From contig JALGAS010000008.1 in assembly GCA_023078685.1 (NCBI GenBank), forward strand, positions 496,001-560,000: a DNA stretch of 64,000 nucleotides. Reading direction: 5' to 3'. Below, piece by piece: positions 36,580 to 48,371 of this stretch. Numbering within the stretch: the stretch's first letter is position 1; each line of letters opens with the position of its first letter. Made by a program: the position numbers and the translations under genes. The notes beneath the pieces are model-generated. The model searched no databases. It was not told where the DNA came from and worked only from the letters and a program-made list of their open reading frames with translations. The stretch comes from Neopestalotiopsis rosae (Eukaryota; Ascomycota; Sordariomycetes; Amphisphaeriales; Sporocadaceae).

Positions 36580-38600
36580 TCATTTCTTCTTCTTATTCTT
36601 CTTCTTTGCGCCGCCTCCTGTTGCCTTCTCGACCTTGACGGCACCCGCACCACCTACAAGTTCCAGGGTCTCCTGCTCCTTGACGACTCCGCCCTGGGTG
36701 GCCTCCTGGGCGCGCTTCTTGCCCTTCTTACCCTTGGGCCGGTACGTGCTGCGGTCCCGCAGAGGGAGCCAGCGTTCGGGGTCCGGCTCCTTGCCTTCCT
36801 CATAATCCTTGGGCAGCCTCTTCTTCCTGAACCTCTTGTGTTGCTTCTGAGGCTCCGCATCGGCCGGCCGCTTTGTTCCCTGTGTCGAAGCGGTGGCCAC
36901 CGAAGCCACACCAGCATTAATCAACGCGTGGACATCCGTGCCGGACGTGAGCTTGTCCACCGGTGTCAGTTTGTTGAGATATGGCTCAATCTTGGCGTAG
37001 TCTGTAGTGGCAAAAGACGCGACGAGTCCCGCAGCTGCAATGGTGTCATTGTTCGGGTTGGCAGCCAAGTCCTCAAAAGTGGCACCCGCAAGCGCCAGAT
37101 CCTCTGGGTTTGAGGATTTCAGCAGCTCGACTCCTGCCTCGCGAAGCAGAGATGAGGGCGCATCGTCCTTGGCTCGCGATTTCCAGTGCGCAGCAGCCCT
37201 CGCCAACTCGGTCCGTATAGAGTTCTGTCGCCCGAACAGGCGGTACACTGCCACAGTAACGGCAACCAACCCAGGAGAGAACCGAACGTCGTTGTGGTCA
37301 GGCGTAGTGGCCTGCTCAATTCGCTTCAAGAAGGCCTCGAGCAGTCCAAGGGCGGGGCCGGGGTTCTTGGTCTGGACATAGAGCTGAATGATCGTGAGCA
37401 GGAGCCCAATGTCGGCGGGGCGCTTCTCGAGCATGGGCAGGATCTCCTTGATGGCGGTCTTGCCGGTATCCAGGTGGGCATGGGCAGCTGCGTTGACTAC
37501 GCCGAGACCTGCGATCTCTGATGAGGCCGTGGGTGCGGGCGTTTGCTGGATCTGCTTGCTTGTTGACCTGGCGACTCCGTCGAACTTTTGCATTTGCAGA
37601 CTTAGAGCCAATTGGTTCCTCCGCAGTATGGAAGCCTGGTACCCAAATAGTTTGTCGTTTCCAGAGAGCTCCGACTTCGATTCGAGCAAGCGCTGAGTCA
37701 GGTACGGGTTCTGGGGTTCGGACGCGACGGCGGTCTGGTTGTTTTGCGCGACAACACGAGACGAAGGTTCCGTAATCCTGAAGGCCGGGTCAGTCCAAAG
37801 GGAAACTAGTTGCACTGGTTGCGATCTTGGATCGATACTTACTCGGAAAGAGTCAGGGACTTTTGGAGAGTAATTGCGTCGGCCTCCTTGCCAAGTCTCG
37901 TAAGGACGTAGGCGTGCTGAATAAGGAGGGGAAGGAGCTCAGCCTTCTTCTCCTCGTCAGACAGTTCCTCGCTCGCTTCACAGAGGTCTCTTGCTCGCTT
38001 GAGCAAGATGGAGGCTTTGCTCAGGTCGCCCCGTGCAACACAGCCGCAAGAAGCATTGTAAGCCGTTTCGAAAGCTTCGAGATCCTCGCGCGAAGGCTGT
38101 TTGTGCTCTTCGTCGACCAGGTGGCCAAGGCCATTCCATTGGAGCTGCGCGCTCGTGGCAAGGGTATTAATGTTGAGGTCGTTTTCCTCGCCGGGTATTC
38201 CATCGTCTTCTGCTGCCAGCTCACGGTAGACCTGAGCAGCATCCTGGAACTTCTCGGCTCGGTAGGCAATCTGGCCGGCAAGGTGGCGGGAAGCTCTGGT
38301 GACGGTACTGACTGACTTTATTGTTTCTTCGGCTTCAGCTAGCTTCCCAGACTTGTACAAGGCATATGCCTTTTCGACCAAGCATTCCTGCTCGAGCTTG
38401 TCGCCGCCCTCGGCCAGAGCTCGGAGGGCATCGTCGAAGCGGTCGAGTTTGAGTAGGGCGACAATACGGGTGTGGTGGGCGTGGGTGTTTGACTTTGAGG
38501 CCTTGATGGCAGCATTGGCAGCCTTGAGGACCTCGTCGTGGTCCTGGATCGAAGAGGCGCGCAACAGCGACGTGAGCGCTGCAGCTGGGTCTGAGGACAT
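36580..38600 (-). CDS. SRP72: Signal recognition particle subunit SRP72
   Basis: A core protein of the cytosolic signal recognition particle, which pairs with SRP68 and contacts SRP RNA. Exons are 38600-37843 and 37777-36580, joined over a 65-nt intron (37842-37778, donor GTAAGT, branch CTGAC, acceptor TTCAG). The product has 651 residues, the usual size. The N-terminal two thirds is made of TPR-like helical repeats (for example HHTRIVALLKLDRFDDALRA, then KAYALYKSGKLAEAEETI). From about residue 586 comes the conserved RNA-binding segment PERWLPLRDRSTYRPKGKK, followed by a Lys-rich end (KKKNKKKK). Without splicing, exon 1 would stop right at the donor, which supports the intron. Confidence 0.95.
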
Positions 38601-39979
38601 GGCGGACTTTTGGGATCAAAGTTGTGTGGGTGGTGGGTGTTGGGCGTTTGCTGGTTTTATGATGACATGATCCTCCTCCTCAATCACGAGAAATCCAGTC
38701 CGGTCTGTTGGAGAGATAGCAGCTAGAGACAGAGAGAATTACTGTTATAGCTTGCCGTTTACTCTAGGCTTTCCTCCGACCGTCAGTCACTTCTGACTTC
38801 TCTTGCGGAACTCGTGGAAGGTTAAGCTGTTTTCGGTCCCTGGGCCAGCTGAAGACAGAGAGGGGCTCGTGTGAGTGAGTTGCTGCTACTGCTGCTGTTG
38901 CTCTTTGGCCAACTACGTGGGTTAGGCGATTGGGAGACGGCTGATGGGTGAGGATGGTGGGGCCTTGTCACCTTTTCACCCCACCAAAAAAAGCACACCA
39001 AATCAAACCCACAAAAATGGCATAGCTATTTAAGTTATGTATGTAATTGTTAATGAGATATTGTGTAGGCGTATTCAATACTGTATATACTAGGTTACAC
39101 AATTGTGCCAAACGATATTCTCAACAAATGTTATTTCATCGGTGCTTTGATTATACTCAAATAATGTTTAGTTGCTATGTATATTATTACCTTCTCAAAG
39201 TAGCAATGTACTAAAGTCGGCATCCCGTATGACCGCCAGCACATTTCCATGCAACGCAGTTGGAACCGAATTTATAATTATACGAAATGCTATTTATGCT
39301 AGTATTATAATGACTGCTAAACAATAGATGATATCTTCTGCGATCAATTTCTTGACATAATCATCGAGCTTGGAGACATAATATATTGACAGGAGAAATT
39401 GACTACTCATTCGAGGGACAACAAACAAAGTATATTATAATCATCTCAAGTCAAATCAGATGCATCTGATTCCAGCAAACTTGCGTTTAATTTATTATTA
39501 TTATTGAAAGATGACGGGTCTCCTTATTCAGGTATCCTTGTATTTTTTTATCTTATTCACCCACTAAAGAACTAGAGATCTCCTTGAAAGCATATTTGAA
39601 CCATTTTCGGGTTTGGCCAGAATTTGTATTGGCAGCCGTTGTTTCGTGAATATTATCGCAAGGCCAACCAGATCATTGCCTGTTTCTGACGTATCAGTCT
39701 TTACTGGCCAGAATACATACATATACACGCGAGAAACCTCAGCAGCTCTTCGAGTGGTATGGCCGATCTTCTTACGGTCAGCCCCGTGCCCAGCTCATGA
39801 ATTCTTGGATTCTGACTTGTGTGTCTTCTCCTGCTTCTTGTTCGGTATGGAACCTCCCCATTTCCCTCCACGCAGGATTCAAGAGCGTTGCTCACCCGTA
39901 TAGGAGAACGAGAGCTGGCCACGTTGCTGCCCTTGCCCTACCCATTCCATGAAAATGCCTTCGGCTGCTTCAGAATCTA
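38601..39979. other. Intergenic: SRP72 5' region and AT-rich block
   Basis: The first few hundred bases (38601-39000) should hold the SRP72 promoter on the minus strand. From about 39001 to 39600 the sequence drops to roughly one third G+C by hand count, clearly below its neighbours, with many TpA steps. No open frame of interest lies in this block. It could be a decayed repeat altered by repeat-induced point mutation, or simply an AT-rich spacer. Confidence 0.6.
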
Positions 39980-40935
39980 TCATGGCCGGAAAATTCGCCT
40001 CAAGAGCCCCTGCTTCTTCTTTGGAGGAGACTCAAACGGTTGCAGAGGATAGACTGGCCTATCGTAGCGAGCAACATGAAAGGCCGTGTCGGAAGCTCTG
40101 CTCATTCGATGACGCCCACTTTGAGGTATCTCACCAAGCTTGGTGCTACCAGACGACCCCGAGGTGTAAGAATTGCGACTTGGGCCTCGGGGTATCAGGG
40201 TATGCCTAGATTCCTTGGTAACCAGGGATGCAGAGCTGTGATGGCGTCCGTGGTGATTGCTCGTGATGCTTTTCGAACGTCTTGCATATTGGTCTTGTTC
40301 TGAAAGCTCTCCGTGTCTCCTCGGTGGCGATGAGGACGGCCTTTGCGACCTGGTAGTCTTGGATTTCCCATTTTGCACATCCTCCTTAGAGCCGACTCGC
40401 CTACTATGCCTACTGCCATGATGTGGTGCCGATGACCTGGACGCGTGCTTCTTGTGTATGAGACTTGCAGAACTGAGGCGTATAGACAGATCATCTATGG
40501 TTCTGATTGTGTCGGCTCGAGACGAACTCGACAGAGACACCAGTGAGCCATAGTCAAACGCTGGGTTCTTTGTTTTGGATGAACCGACAAGACTTTGAAT
40601 GGCGTTCTTCAGTCTCTTAAGGATGCGCTGGAGCGCAGATTTGGCACGGGCTATGATAGTTTCAATCAGTCCTTCGTTCGCTCTAGGTGAAGATGCACGA
40701 TCATCATACAGTCACCCTTTTCCAAGCGGTTCCCGCTCTTTGAAAGTCTTGAGGAGTACGCTCGGCGCACTTGTGAGCGATCAGATCTTATCGAGCCCCG
40801 AAGTGACTGAACCTCATCTGACGTGAGTCCGATGGAGTCGGCTCCAGAATGCTGGCCCCCGAACAATTTCAACAAGCGAAGACATCTTGAATACGTCTCT
40901 ATAAGCGCCGACACTCCATTTCCAAAGTTGGCCAT
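39980..40935 (-). CDS. Conserved-looking fungal hypothetical protein, basic and Ser-rich
   Basis: Two exons, 40935-40710 and 40650-39980, are joined over a 59-nt intron (40709-40651; donor GTATGA, branch CTGAT, acceptor CATAG), giving 298 residues. The joined N-terminal half reads as a helical domain: MANFGNGVSALIETYSRCLR, then RSDRSQVRRAYSSRLSKSG, then across the splice site ALQRILKRLKNAIQSLVG, and DTIRTIDDLSIRLSSASL. The C-terminal half is disordered and rich in Ser, Arg and His, ending in a basic KKKQGLLRRIF. The helical half resembles proteins annotated as hypothetical in many ascomycetes; I know no assigned function. The ATG at 40935 is chosen because the frame upstream reaches only a GTG. 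The helical start suggests a small membrane-associated or scaffold role, but that is a guess. Confidence 0.72.
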
Positions 40936-43900
40936 TCCGAGGGCTCCTTGCACGGCTCCGTTGCGCACAAGGTGAATACTTGACTTAAGACGTCGATGGC
41001 GATGTCACATAATGGTTGCTGAAATCGTCTGCTGAGTGGGTAGGAGATCACGTTGATAGCATACAGACTGTGAATTTGCATATTCACCCGTACTTGGCGG
41101 GGTAAATCGCGAACTTGACGGAGCGGCATTCTCGTGCCTCGCCTACGGTGGGTAGGTTTTGCAAGTAACCGCCCATTGTAACACCAATCAGAGGGCCAAT
41201 AGGAAGCTGGCATCTACACCCTTCAAATGCCAACAGAATGGAGAAGTGCAATGATTGCTGGCTAACATCACGGACAATTCTTCTCATTCCACAAAGGAGG
41301 CCGAGGTGCTTTCGTTTCTTTCCTTCTCTTACCTGCAACGCTCTTTTCTTCCATCCCCTCATTAGCACACAGAGGGGGACACAGTCTTGACAGTAAATAC
41401 GTCCACAACATCTCAGGCACATTACAACTACATTAGCTACAATTTAAAGTTGGATGTGTCATCAAAAATAGCAGTTGAAATACCTTGGGCAGATGAACCG
41501 CTGATTTTCTCCTTTTAACTTCCTCATACTCAACTTAAAATGGGCCGGATGGAAATCTGGTTGCACACATCTGCCCAAGTAGGCAATTAATCTCTGTTTC
41601 TATTTGCAGAGCACCATCCGATGTCCGCTCGTGGAATGCACGTGGGGTGACCAAGGTGAAGCGATTGCTAATCTCGCCGCTGGCCGCCGCGTGGGGGAAC
41701 AATTGAGGCGCCCGAGACAGAGACGATCTGGTTCTGGAGCGATCGGCGGAAACTTGCCTTGCTCGTAAGCCGTCAAAGTGGCAAAAGGAGCAAGTAGTAG
41801 CTAAGATCCCTTGCAAGTCAGGAACCGAAATCCCGTTGATCGGATCAGGAACCTTTGCTTTATTTCCCTTTCTAGTATTCTTGTTTGGAATCGGGGGGGT
41901 TTGTTCGTTACCACCGGCGTCTACTTGACCTTGTTTGACCTTGACCTATTGCGGAAAGACCACGCTGCTGCGACGAGACATTCAGCTTGGCTGTTATACG
42001 CTTTGGCGCAAACATTGTGCTATATCTGCCCTCTTCTCCAGGGTATTAGATAACCTCTCCACTTAGAAGTAGACTCATGTCGAGTACATCTTCCTCTCTA
42101 CGCAAATAGTCAAGCTTCCGTTCTTCATGCAGCAATTGTAGGACACTTTCTCAATAGCCGTGGGGGTTGAGCCCTATGAGAGGTGTCAGGTTGAGTAAGA
42201 TTCCGTCGTCGTGTGGTTACACCCGCTGCAGGGCAATACTGTAGAGATAATGGCGGAACAACGTACGATCTGGAAGGATTTCCTCCAATTCATTGGTTCC
42301 TGGATTCTGCATTTTGGGACGACATGGATTTGGGCTCAGCCTTCCAAGTTGATCAAGTTGTACGTAGGTCCGCAACTCTTTGATACATGTACATATGCCA
42401 TTTTTATTCTCCCCCAGCGATTCATAACAAGTAGTAGACTGCCCTACTAAACCTACCCATTCAGGCAAGTCCAATAGCCGCGTCAGAGGGCGGATCCCGG
42501 ACAGTGACACCAACCAATATATATTCCCGTACATGTTTGCAAGAAAGTATCGAGACAAACAAATGCAAGGCTAAATGGTATAGGCGATAGGGGGCGTAGA
42601 TACTCTGAAACTGGTCAGTACAATCATCTCTCGCGCACAGGTCCAGCATTGGTTCTGGCATCATCCAGTCACACAGTTCTCTCTAGACCGCATCCTCTGT
42701 AATACGTGAAAACCTTTCTGTCGAGCATAGATTAGGATTGCTTTTTTCGCGATAGCCGTGAAACACCAACTCGTAACTCGTGGGGGAAAAGCTCAGATAT
42801 CATCATCGTCATGGTTATAAGACGATAGTGGACTGGAACGTCCGGGAGTTGAAAGCACAGCCTCGCCGGCAAGCTTGGATATGTCCCCCGATGGATGCAA
42901 TGGACGACAAAGTCGGTCTGTAAGTCGGTCTGACTCGTTGCGCAGGTACACAAAGGCAGGTCTTATCTATATACTTTGGTGTAGGCAAGACTTGCTGTCT
43001 GGTTGCTGGCATATGGTTGACCTTGCATATATATCGAATGATCCTTGCCTAGCTGGTCAGCCATATTTTGCCTTGTCCACCTTGGTTGGATCTTTCTGTC
43101 CGCCTTTCTAGCTCCCGGAGCCAAACCATGTAGTCAGGGCAAGTGCCGGGATACATCATCTTGGGCCCAAGCTGGCATTGATGCGCCTTATCTGAGTTCA
43201 GCTCGACTAATGGTTTTCCGGCTCACCGCAGCCAAAAGAATTGTGACCATGTACGTAGCACAAGGAGGCTACTATCTGTCGGCCCCCCTTGGCGCTAAGA
43301 CACAGATTGTATGAGCCTGATTATGAGCCGGATGATTCTCCTTCTCTTACTATGTAAATCGCTGGTCATGCAATGGGGCACTGCAATGAACGAATACGCA
43401 GCGTGGATGGCGCAAGGAGAAGAGAAGAGGAGGAGAACACAGTTGCTTTTACGGCAACACACTGTGCGCATGTAGTACTCTGGAGGCCCAGACTTTATGT
43501 TTGACTCTCTCTTCTCCTCCGGCTACATAGTATGTGGGGGTTAGTGCACAGACATGTAATAAAGTACATTGGTAGTCAGTCCCAGCAAGCAACGTAGCTT
43601 TGGATTGTTGTTAAACGACGATGATGGTGGATATCGTATATTCCAATTGACGAGATCTTCCACTAATTCAGGCAAGACAGATACGTTCTTGAGTAATGGG
43701 CACTTGTTTTCGTGCTGCCTTCTTTTGACTTTGGTATTGCAGAGATGCCGTCAACTTTTACAGATATACTCGGCTTTCACATGTTTCTCAATCAAGCCAT
43801 GTCCAAACAGACTGTTGGGTCCCAAGGACAAATAAGCTTTCCGTGACTCGCGGTGCGACGACAGATGTGCCAAGTCGACCAACGTTGGGATTCAATCATT

Positions 43901-45005
43901 CATTGGCGTCTCTGCAAATTCTCAGCCCGGCGACTGGCCTGGGGAGGGGCCCGGGGCAAGAGGCGAGGTGGCACGAATGGCACGAACAGTTTAGCAATGC
44001 CACCACGGGCCTTGCGACATAGCTTATCTATCATAAGGCTACTATGTATAAACGGTGAGGCCCTGTGGGCATCCCGAGGGATGATGCCTGCCGTCGATTG
44101 GCTGTAGTGAGCCCTGGAGCTGAGTGAGATTCTAGATAGCGACCTTGAGAAGATGAGCAGGATCGCTGATTGGCACGCGCTGCGCAGCATATATTTATCA
44201 TTAAACAGGCCTAGACTATCATGTAGTGTAGCATCCCGAAAGGGAGGGTTTTCAGAAGATACGTGAGTGCAAATGGAATAAGATTTTGTCCCGACCAAAT
44301 TGCCCAGCATTGCTGGATCATATACTTGGGATTTGGGCGCGATTATGTATCTTGGATATCTTGGAGGCGATAAATACATTGCTGGTTCGAAATGGGCCCA
44401 TTCTGATTATGGGCAAGCAAAGAGGACCCGGTGCCATCCGTCCCGCCCCTGTTATGGGAATTTCCCGCGCCATTTTACACAGACTGACTTTTCTGGCCCA
44501 TCCATCCATCCTTGCCATCTGCGTTCCGGATGATGCAATTCAAACCCACAAGTACTTCAGTCTACGGTGAAAAAAGGGGAGAAAAGGACTTTATTCAAGA
44601 TATGATACGTATACCAAAGCTATGTTGCGCAAATATAATATTTCAATATCGGCAAAGACAATGACTATATAAATAGTAGTATAAATGATCCTGGTGTTGA
44701 GCTGTTGTTTGTTACCTATCTGTGTACGAATACATACCCACCTACCTAAACCTTGCTGTGGTACCTCGCCAGCGATATGGTGTCCAGACGAGCGGCCGGT
44801 GTTCCGAGGAAGCGTTGGAGCTGGTGATAGAATGATGTGGTTATCAAAACCACCTCCTGCATAATGCCGAGAGATGGAGAGGGAGGGAGGGAGGCAGAGA
44901 CGCGGCCAGTCTGAGAAAGAATCATGCCGGTGTGGATGTGTGTGTGGTGTGTGTGGTAGCATGGGTGGGATTGAAATGTAGGGAACACACCTTGGGAGAC
45001 GAATC

Positions 45006-45019
45006 AAGACCTAGGTCTT
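45006..45019. repeat. Perfect 14-bp palindrome centred on CCTAGG
   Basis: AAGACCTAGGTCTT equals its own reverse complement. It is the longest example noticed of the CCTAGG-centred motif that recurs in the gene-free parts of this window. Confidence 0.9.
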
Positions 45020-45191
45020 ATCAGTCCCCCCACAGGCCTGATGCCCCGTTCCCTAACTATTCCGATGTAGGTACTCTTTTCCCCTTCCTCGAGGGCTCCC
45101 AAGATTGACTTTTGAGACACCCCATGGTATATGATGAGGTGAATTGTTCATTGAAGGGGGTTTCTCACCAATGCCTCCTGCTACTACCCAG

Positions 45192-45213
45192 CGCCAAGGT
45201 CCAAGGTCCAAGG
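45192..45213. repeat. Three tandem CCAAGGT units
   Basis: CCAAGGT occurs three times head to tail. A related AAAGGTC pair occurs about 270 bases further on (around 45467-45481). Nothing coding overlaps it convincingly. Confidence 0.85.
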
Positions 45214-47772
45214 TCGAAAATCGTTATTGCCGAGCATATGATAACGAGAACAGGAAGAAGCGTTCACCCCAAGAGAAAATATGTACTCCTCTATACTATG
45301 TACACGTAGATAGATACCCCGATGGAAAGAAAGGGTCTCCATCAAACTCTGGAGACTCCAAACTCCATACTCCAGATAGCGGCCATCAAGATCCACCAGG
45401 AGGTCGCAGAAGCTGGGGAAACACCCACTTCATCCCGATTTTGCATTAGGTACGACTTACTATGCTACAAAGGTCAAAGGTCCAACCGTCCAACGTTGTG
45501 TCTACTATGTATGTCTACGGAGCCTATCTGTTCTGTCCCTTTTGCTGCCACCAACGGACACCGCGACAGCATACACGTGCTTGACCTCCAGGTTGGAACC
45601 TGTACTGTATCCTCAGCAGACAATTGGTTTATGATGCAGAGGGCTTTCACTGCGGCCGACCGTGGGCACACTCTTCCAACCCGCAAGGGACCGAACCTGA
45701 TTGCCCCTACCTTTCCTTTCACAATGATGCCCATTCTCAAACTCACCATTTTACGGTATATGGTACAATCAATACATAGCTACGTATTTGACCATATGCT
45801 TTTTTTGTCCACGCCTTCAGGGACCATGGCACACACACACATACACACACTGGCGCTCACATCAATCACTTGTTGCTTGTGGGTAGGCTCAGTCACCCGT
45901 CCATTCATTCACTCACTGGCAAGCCATTCGCATGCCTCGTGGTATCTCTATCGAATCAAAATGCTCCGTGCCTGTTTGACTCGCTACCGCACAGCGTCCC
46001 GCTCAACCTGACTTTTCCTTCGACAATCGGCAGGACGAGCGGTTCTCGTTGCAAATGAGGCGCCGATAACCCTGCAGTCTGGAGCGCGACATTGACACAT
46101 ACACACATAATCCACACTCCAATTCATTCGCACGCGCACATCAATGATACCAACATAACACATGTCTGTACCCATGCATAATCGTGTACGGATACCCACG
46201 TATCCATTGATGGGTAACGAGTTTTACAACAGATGAAATGGAAGTACGTATGTAGATGGTTTGTAGCAAGGTAGGTACACAGGCCAAGTACGTGATTCTA
46301 GATAGGTACGCCCATGATAAATGAGCGGATCTACCCACGTACCTAGGTTATTAGTTGCAAGCCAGATCACCCCCCTTCCGCGGCACGGTAACGGAGTACA
46401 TCCCTCTTTTACCTCCTCCCAGAAGCGATTCCGGCGCCCTCCATCCGACCGGGGCAGTAGCAGGTAGGTAATAGTAATAAATCCTTACATACAGCAAACA
46501 GGCAAGAAATGCCAAAAGCGCACAAGGGATCCGATAGTCAAAAATTGAGTTGCGCATTTCGACTTCTTGACAAGGACTGCTAACCTAGCACATTTGGCAC
46601 TTCGTTTCCTACCTCTGCACTACGTACTACGCATGCAAACAGCAATATATGCATACCTAATGCTAGGCGTTTCTGATACTTGCTTGCTTGCTTGCTCTCT
46701 CTCCTACACGTAATAAGAAAGATAGTACCTGGTTATTGTACAGTGATTATTATTTGCCTTGCCTTACACTGCATACCCGGAACCCTCCCACGTTCAGACG
46801 TCGGTGCGGATCACCTTCTTTTTGCCTCCCCATTCCACGGGGGTTCTTTGGGCAGTCGGGACAGACTGGGGACTGGGGGGCATTGGCGACAGGCCTGGAC
46901 TGGATGGGACAAGCAGGACAGAACCTCCATCAGACCCTCCCGCCCGTGTGTCTCCGTCTATCTGCCTATCTACAGAGTACACTTTCTATCTATTTCTCTG
47001 CTGTCGCAGTACAGTACTGGTACGGGCAGTGAAAATTATCTATTGTCCTGGTTTATCTGCCTATCAAGCCATCTATCCAACTGTACATTGTCTTGTCTAC
47101 GACTCTGTTCGTGCGCATAACGTGCTGCTGGGGGGCCAGCACAGCAGCACAGCACAGAAATCCGATTACCTACTACTACCCGACCTATCTCTTACCCACC
47201 TACCGCACGTCAGTCAATACCCACCAAACCAAAGCATACATACAATCAGACTGCAACGCTACGTACCTCGATTTTACCCACCCCCAAAGGTACCAACGAC
47301 GGACGGATATCTTGGTACCTCTTCCCAGAATTGACCGAATCCACCCCCAATCGCTATCCCTGCCCAAGTCCAGATGAGAGACAGCATTCGAGCAGGCATA
47401 TCGGTCATTTCTGGCCTATCGGTTTATCTGCAACATCTACCTCACTGACCAGGGCGAGTGCATCGCATCCGTCGTCGAGGGGTTTACCTACCTACCTTAC
47501 CTACTACGTTTTTACTGTACCTCCCACAGGTACCAGACACACTCACTGGCTGGGTACAGCTAGCTTTTTAGTATTAATGGATTCATCCTTACCCGCTGCC
47601 CGTAGGTCCCCAGCGAACCACCACCACCACCCTCTTTCTCGCAAAGATAGAAAAGACTCATCCCTGCCATTCGCCATCGGTTTTTTTATTTTTTTATTTC
47701 TTATGGTTTGTTTGCCTGTTGAGTCGATTTCTTATCATTGACCGGTGCCGCCAAAGGGAGATCCCATTCAAT

Positions 47773-47808
47773 GAGCGAGCGAGTGAGTGCATGAGTGAGT
47801 GAGTGAGC
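47773..47808. repeat. GAGC/GAGT tetranucleotide repeat
   Basis: A run of GAGC and GAGT units, interrupted once by GCAT, lies about 560 bases before the start of the 48.4-kb gene. Confidence 0.88.
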
Positions 47809-48371
47809 AATAACTGCCGCCAGTCGGTGCCCACATCTGTTACTGTCCGCCGACTCCCAATTCCCATTCCTCGCCTCGTGCGACATCCCGCGCGCGCTGT
47901 CTCGGCTGCATATCTCTCGAGTCCACGTTCTGCTCGGCCGGGATCTTGATCTTGGCTCAATCTTCATACTTATCACGTCAACCCACTCGATCCCTTGCAA
48001 TCAACCACCATCCAGGACTCCATCTTCTTGCATTACCTGCCCATCGCCTCGCCTTTCTCTCGCAGAGGACAACCTTTACTCCTCTCAACTTTACTCAGAC
48101 CTCTATATACTGGATCTAACCGGCTCTTGTCTCTACAAGGCGGAATCTGTACTACGCACACTTATACCCACACCTACACCCATTGATTCTCTTATCAATA
48201 CCTCAAGTCCCTGTTTACCTTCATTCCATGGACGACACAGATCTTTCACGAAACGTGTCCGCGTGCTGGGTTTAGCAAGAAGCTTTGGACGCCACAGCAG
48301 AACCAGAAACACATTTATTTCTTTTAGGAACAGAACTGGTATCAAACGCAACAAAAGTGTCGTGTGAGAGC

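Larger units (their letters stand above)
40936..48371. other. 7.4-kb gene-poor region
   Basis: No gene is supported. The largest ATG frame (45322-46011, 229 codons) has repeat-driven and unremarkable composition. The stretch holds a perfect 14-bp palindrome (45006-45019), tandem CCAAGGT units (about 45192-45213), an (AC) run near 45830-45850, TTGC repeats near 46678-46695, and GAGT/GAGC repeats at 47773-47808. The last ~300 bases are probably the leader of the gene starting at 48372. I saw no tRNA, rRNA or transposase. Confidence 0.55.

Noticed and set aside
36568..37113. 181-codon plus-strand frame
   Set aside because: Antisense shadow of SRP72 exon 2; Leu-rich only because it reads Lys/Glu codons backwards.
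45322..46011. 229-codon ATG frame in the gene-poor region
   Set aside because: The longest orphan frame here, but it includes a translated AC microsatellite (MAHTHIHT) and has no recognisable domain. An expressed lineage-specific protein cannot be excluded without RNA-seq.
46680..47377. Several overlapping 100-190-codon plus-strand frames
   Set aside because: Three frames overlap with similar quality, which indicates low stop density in CT/AC-rich DNA and not coding sequence.
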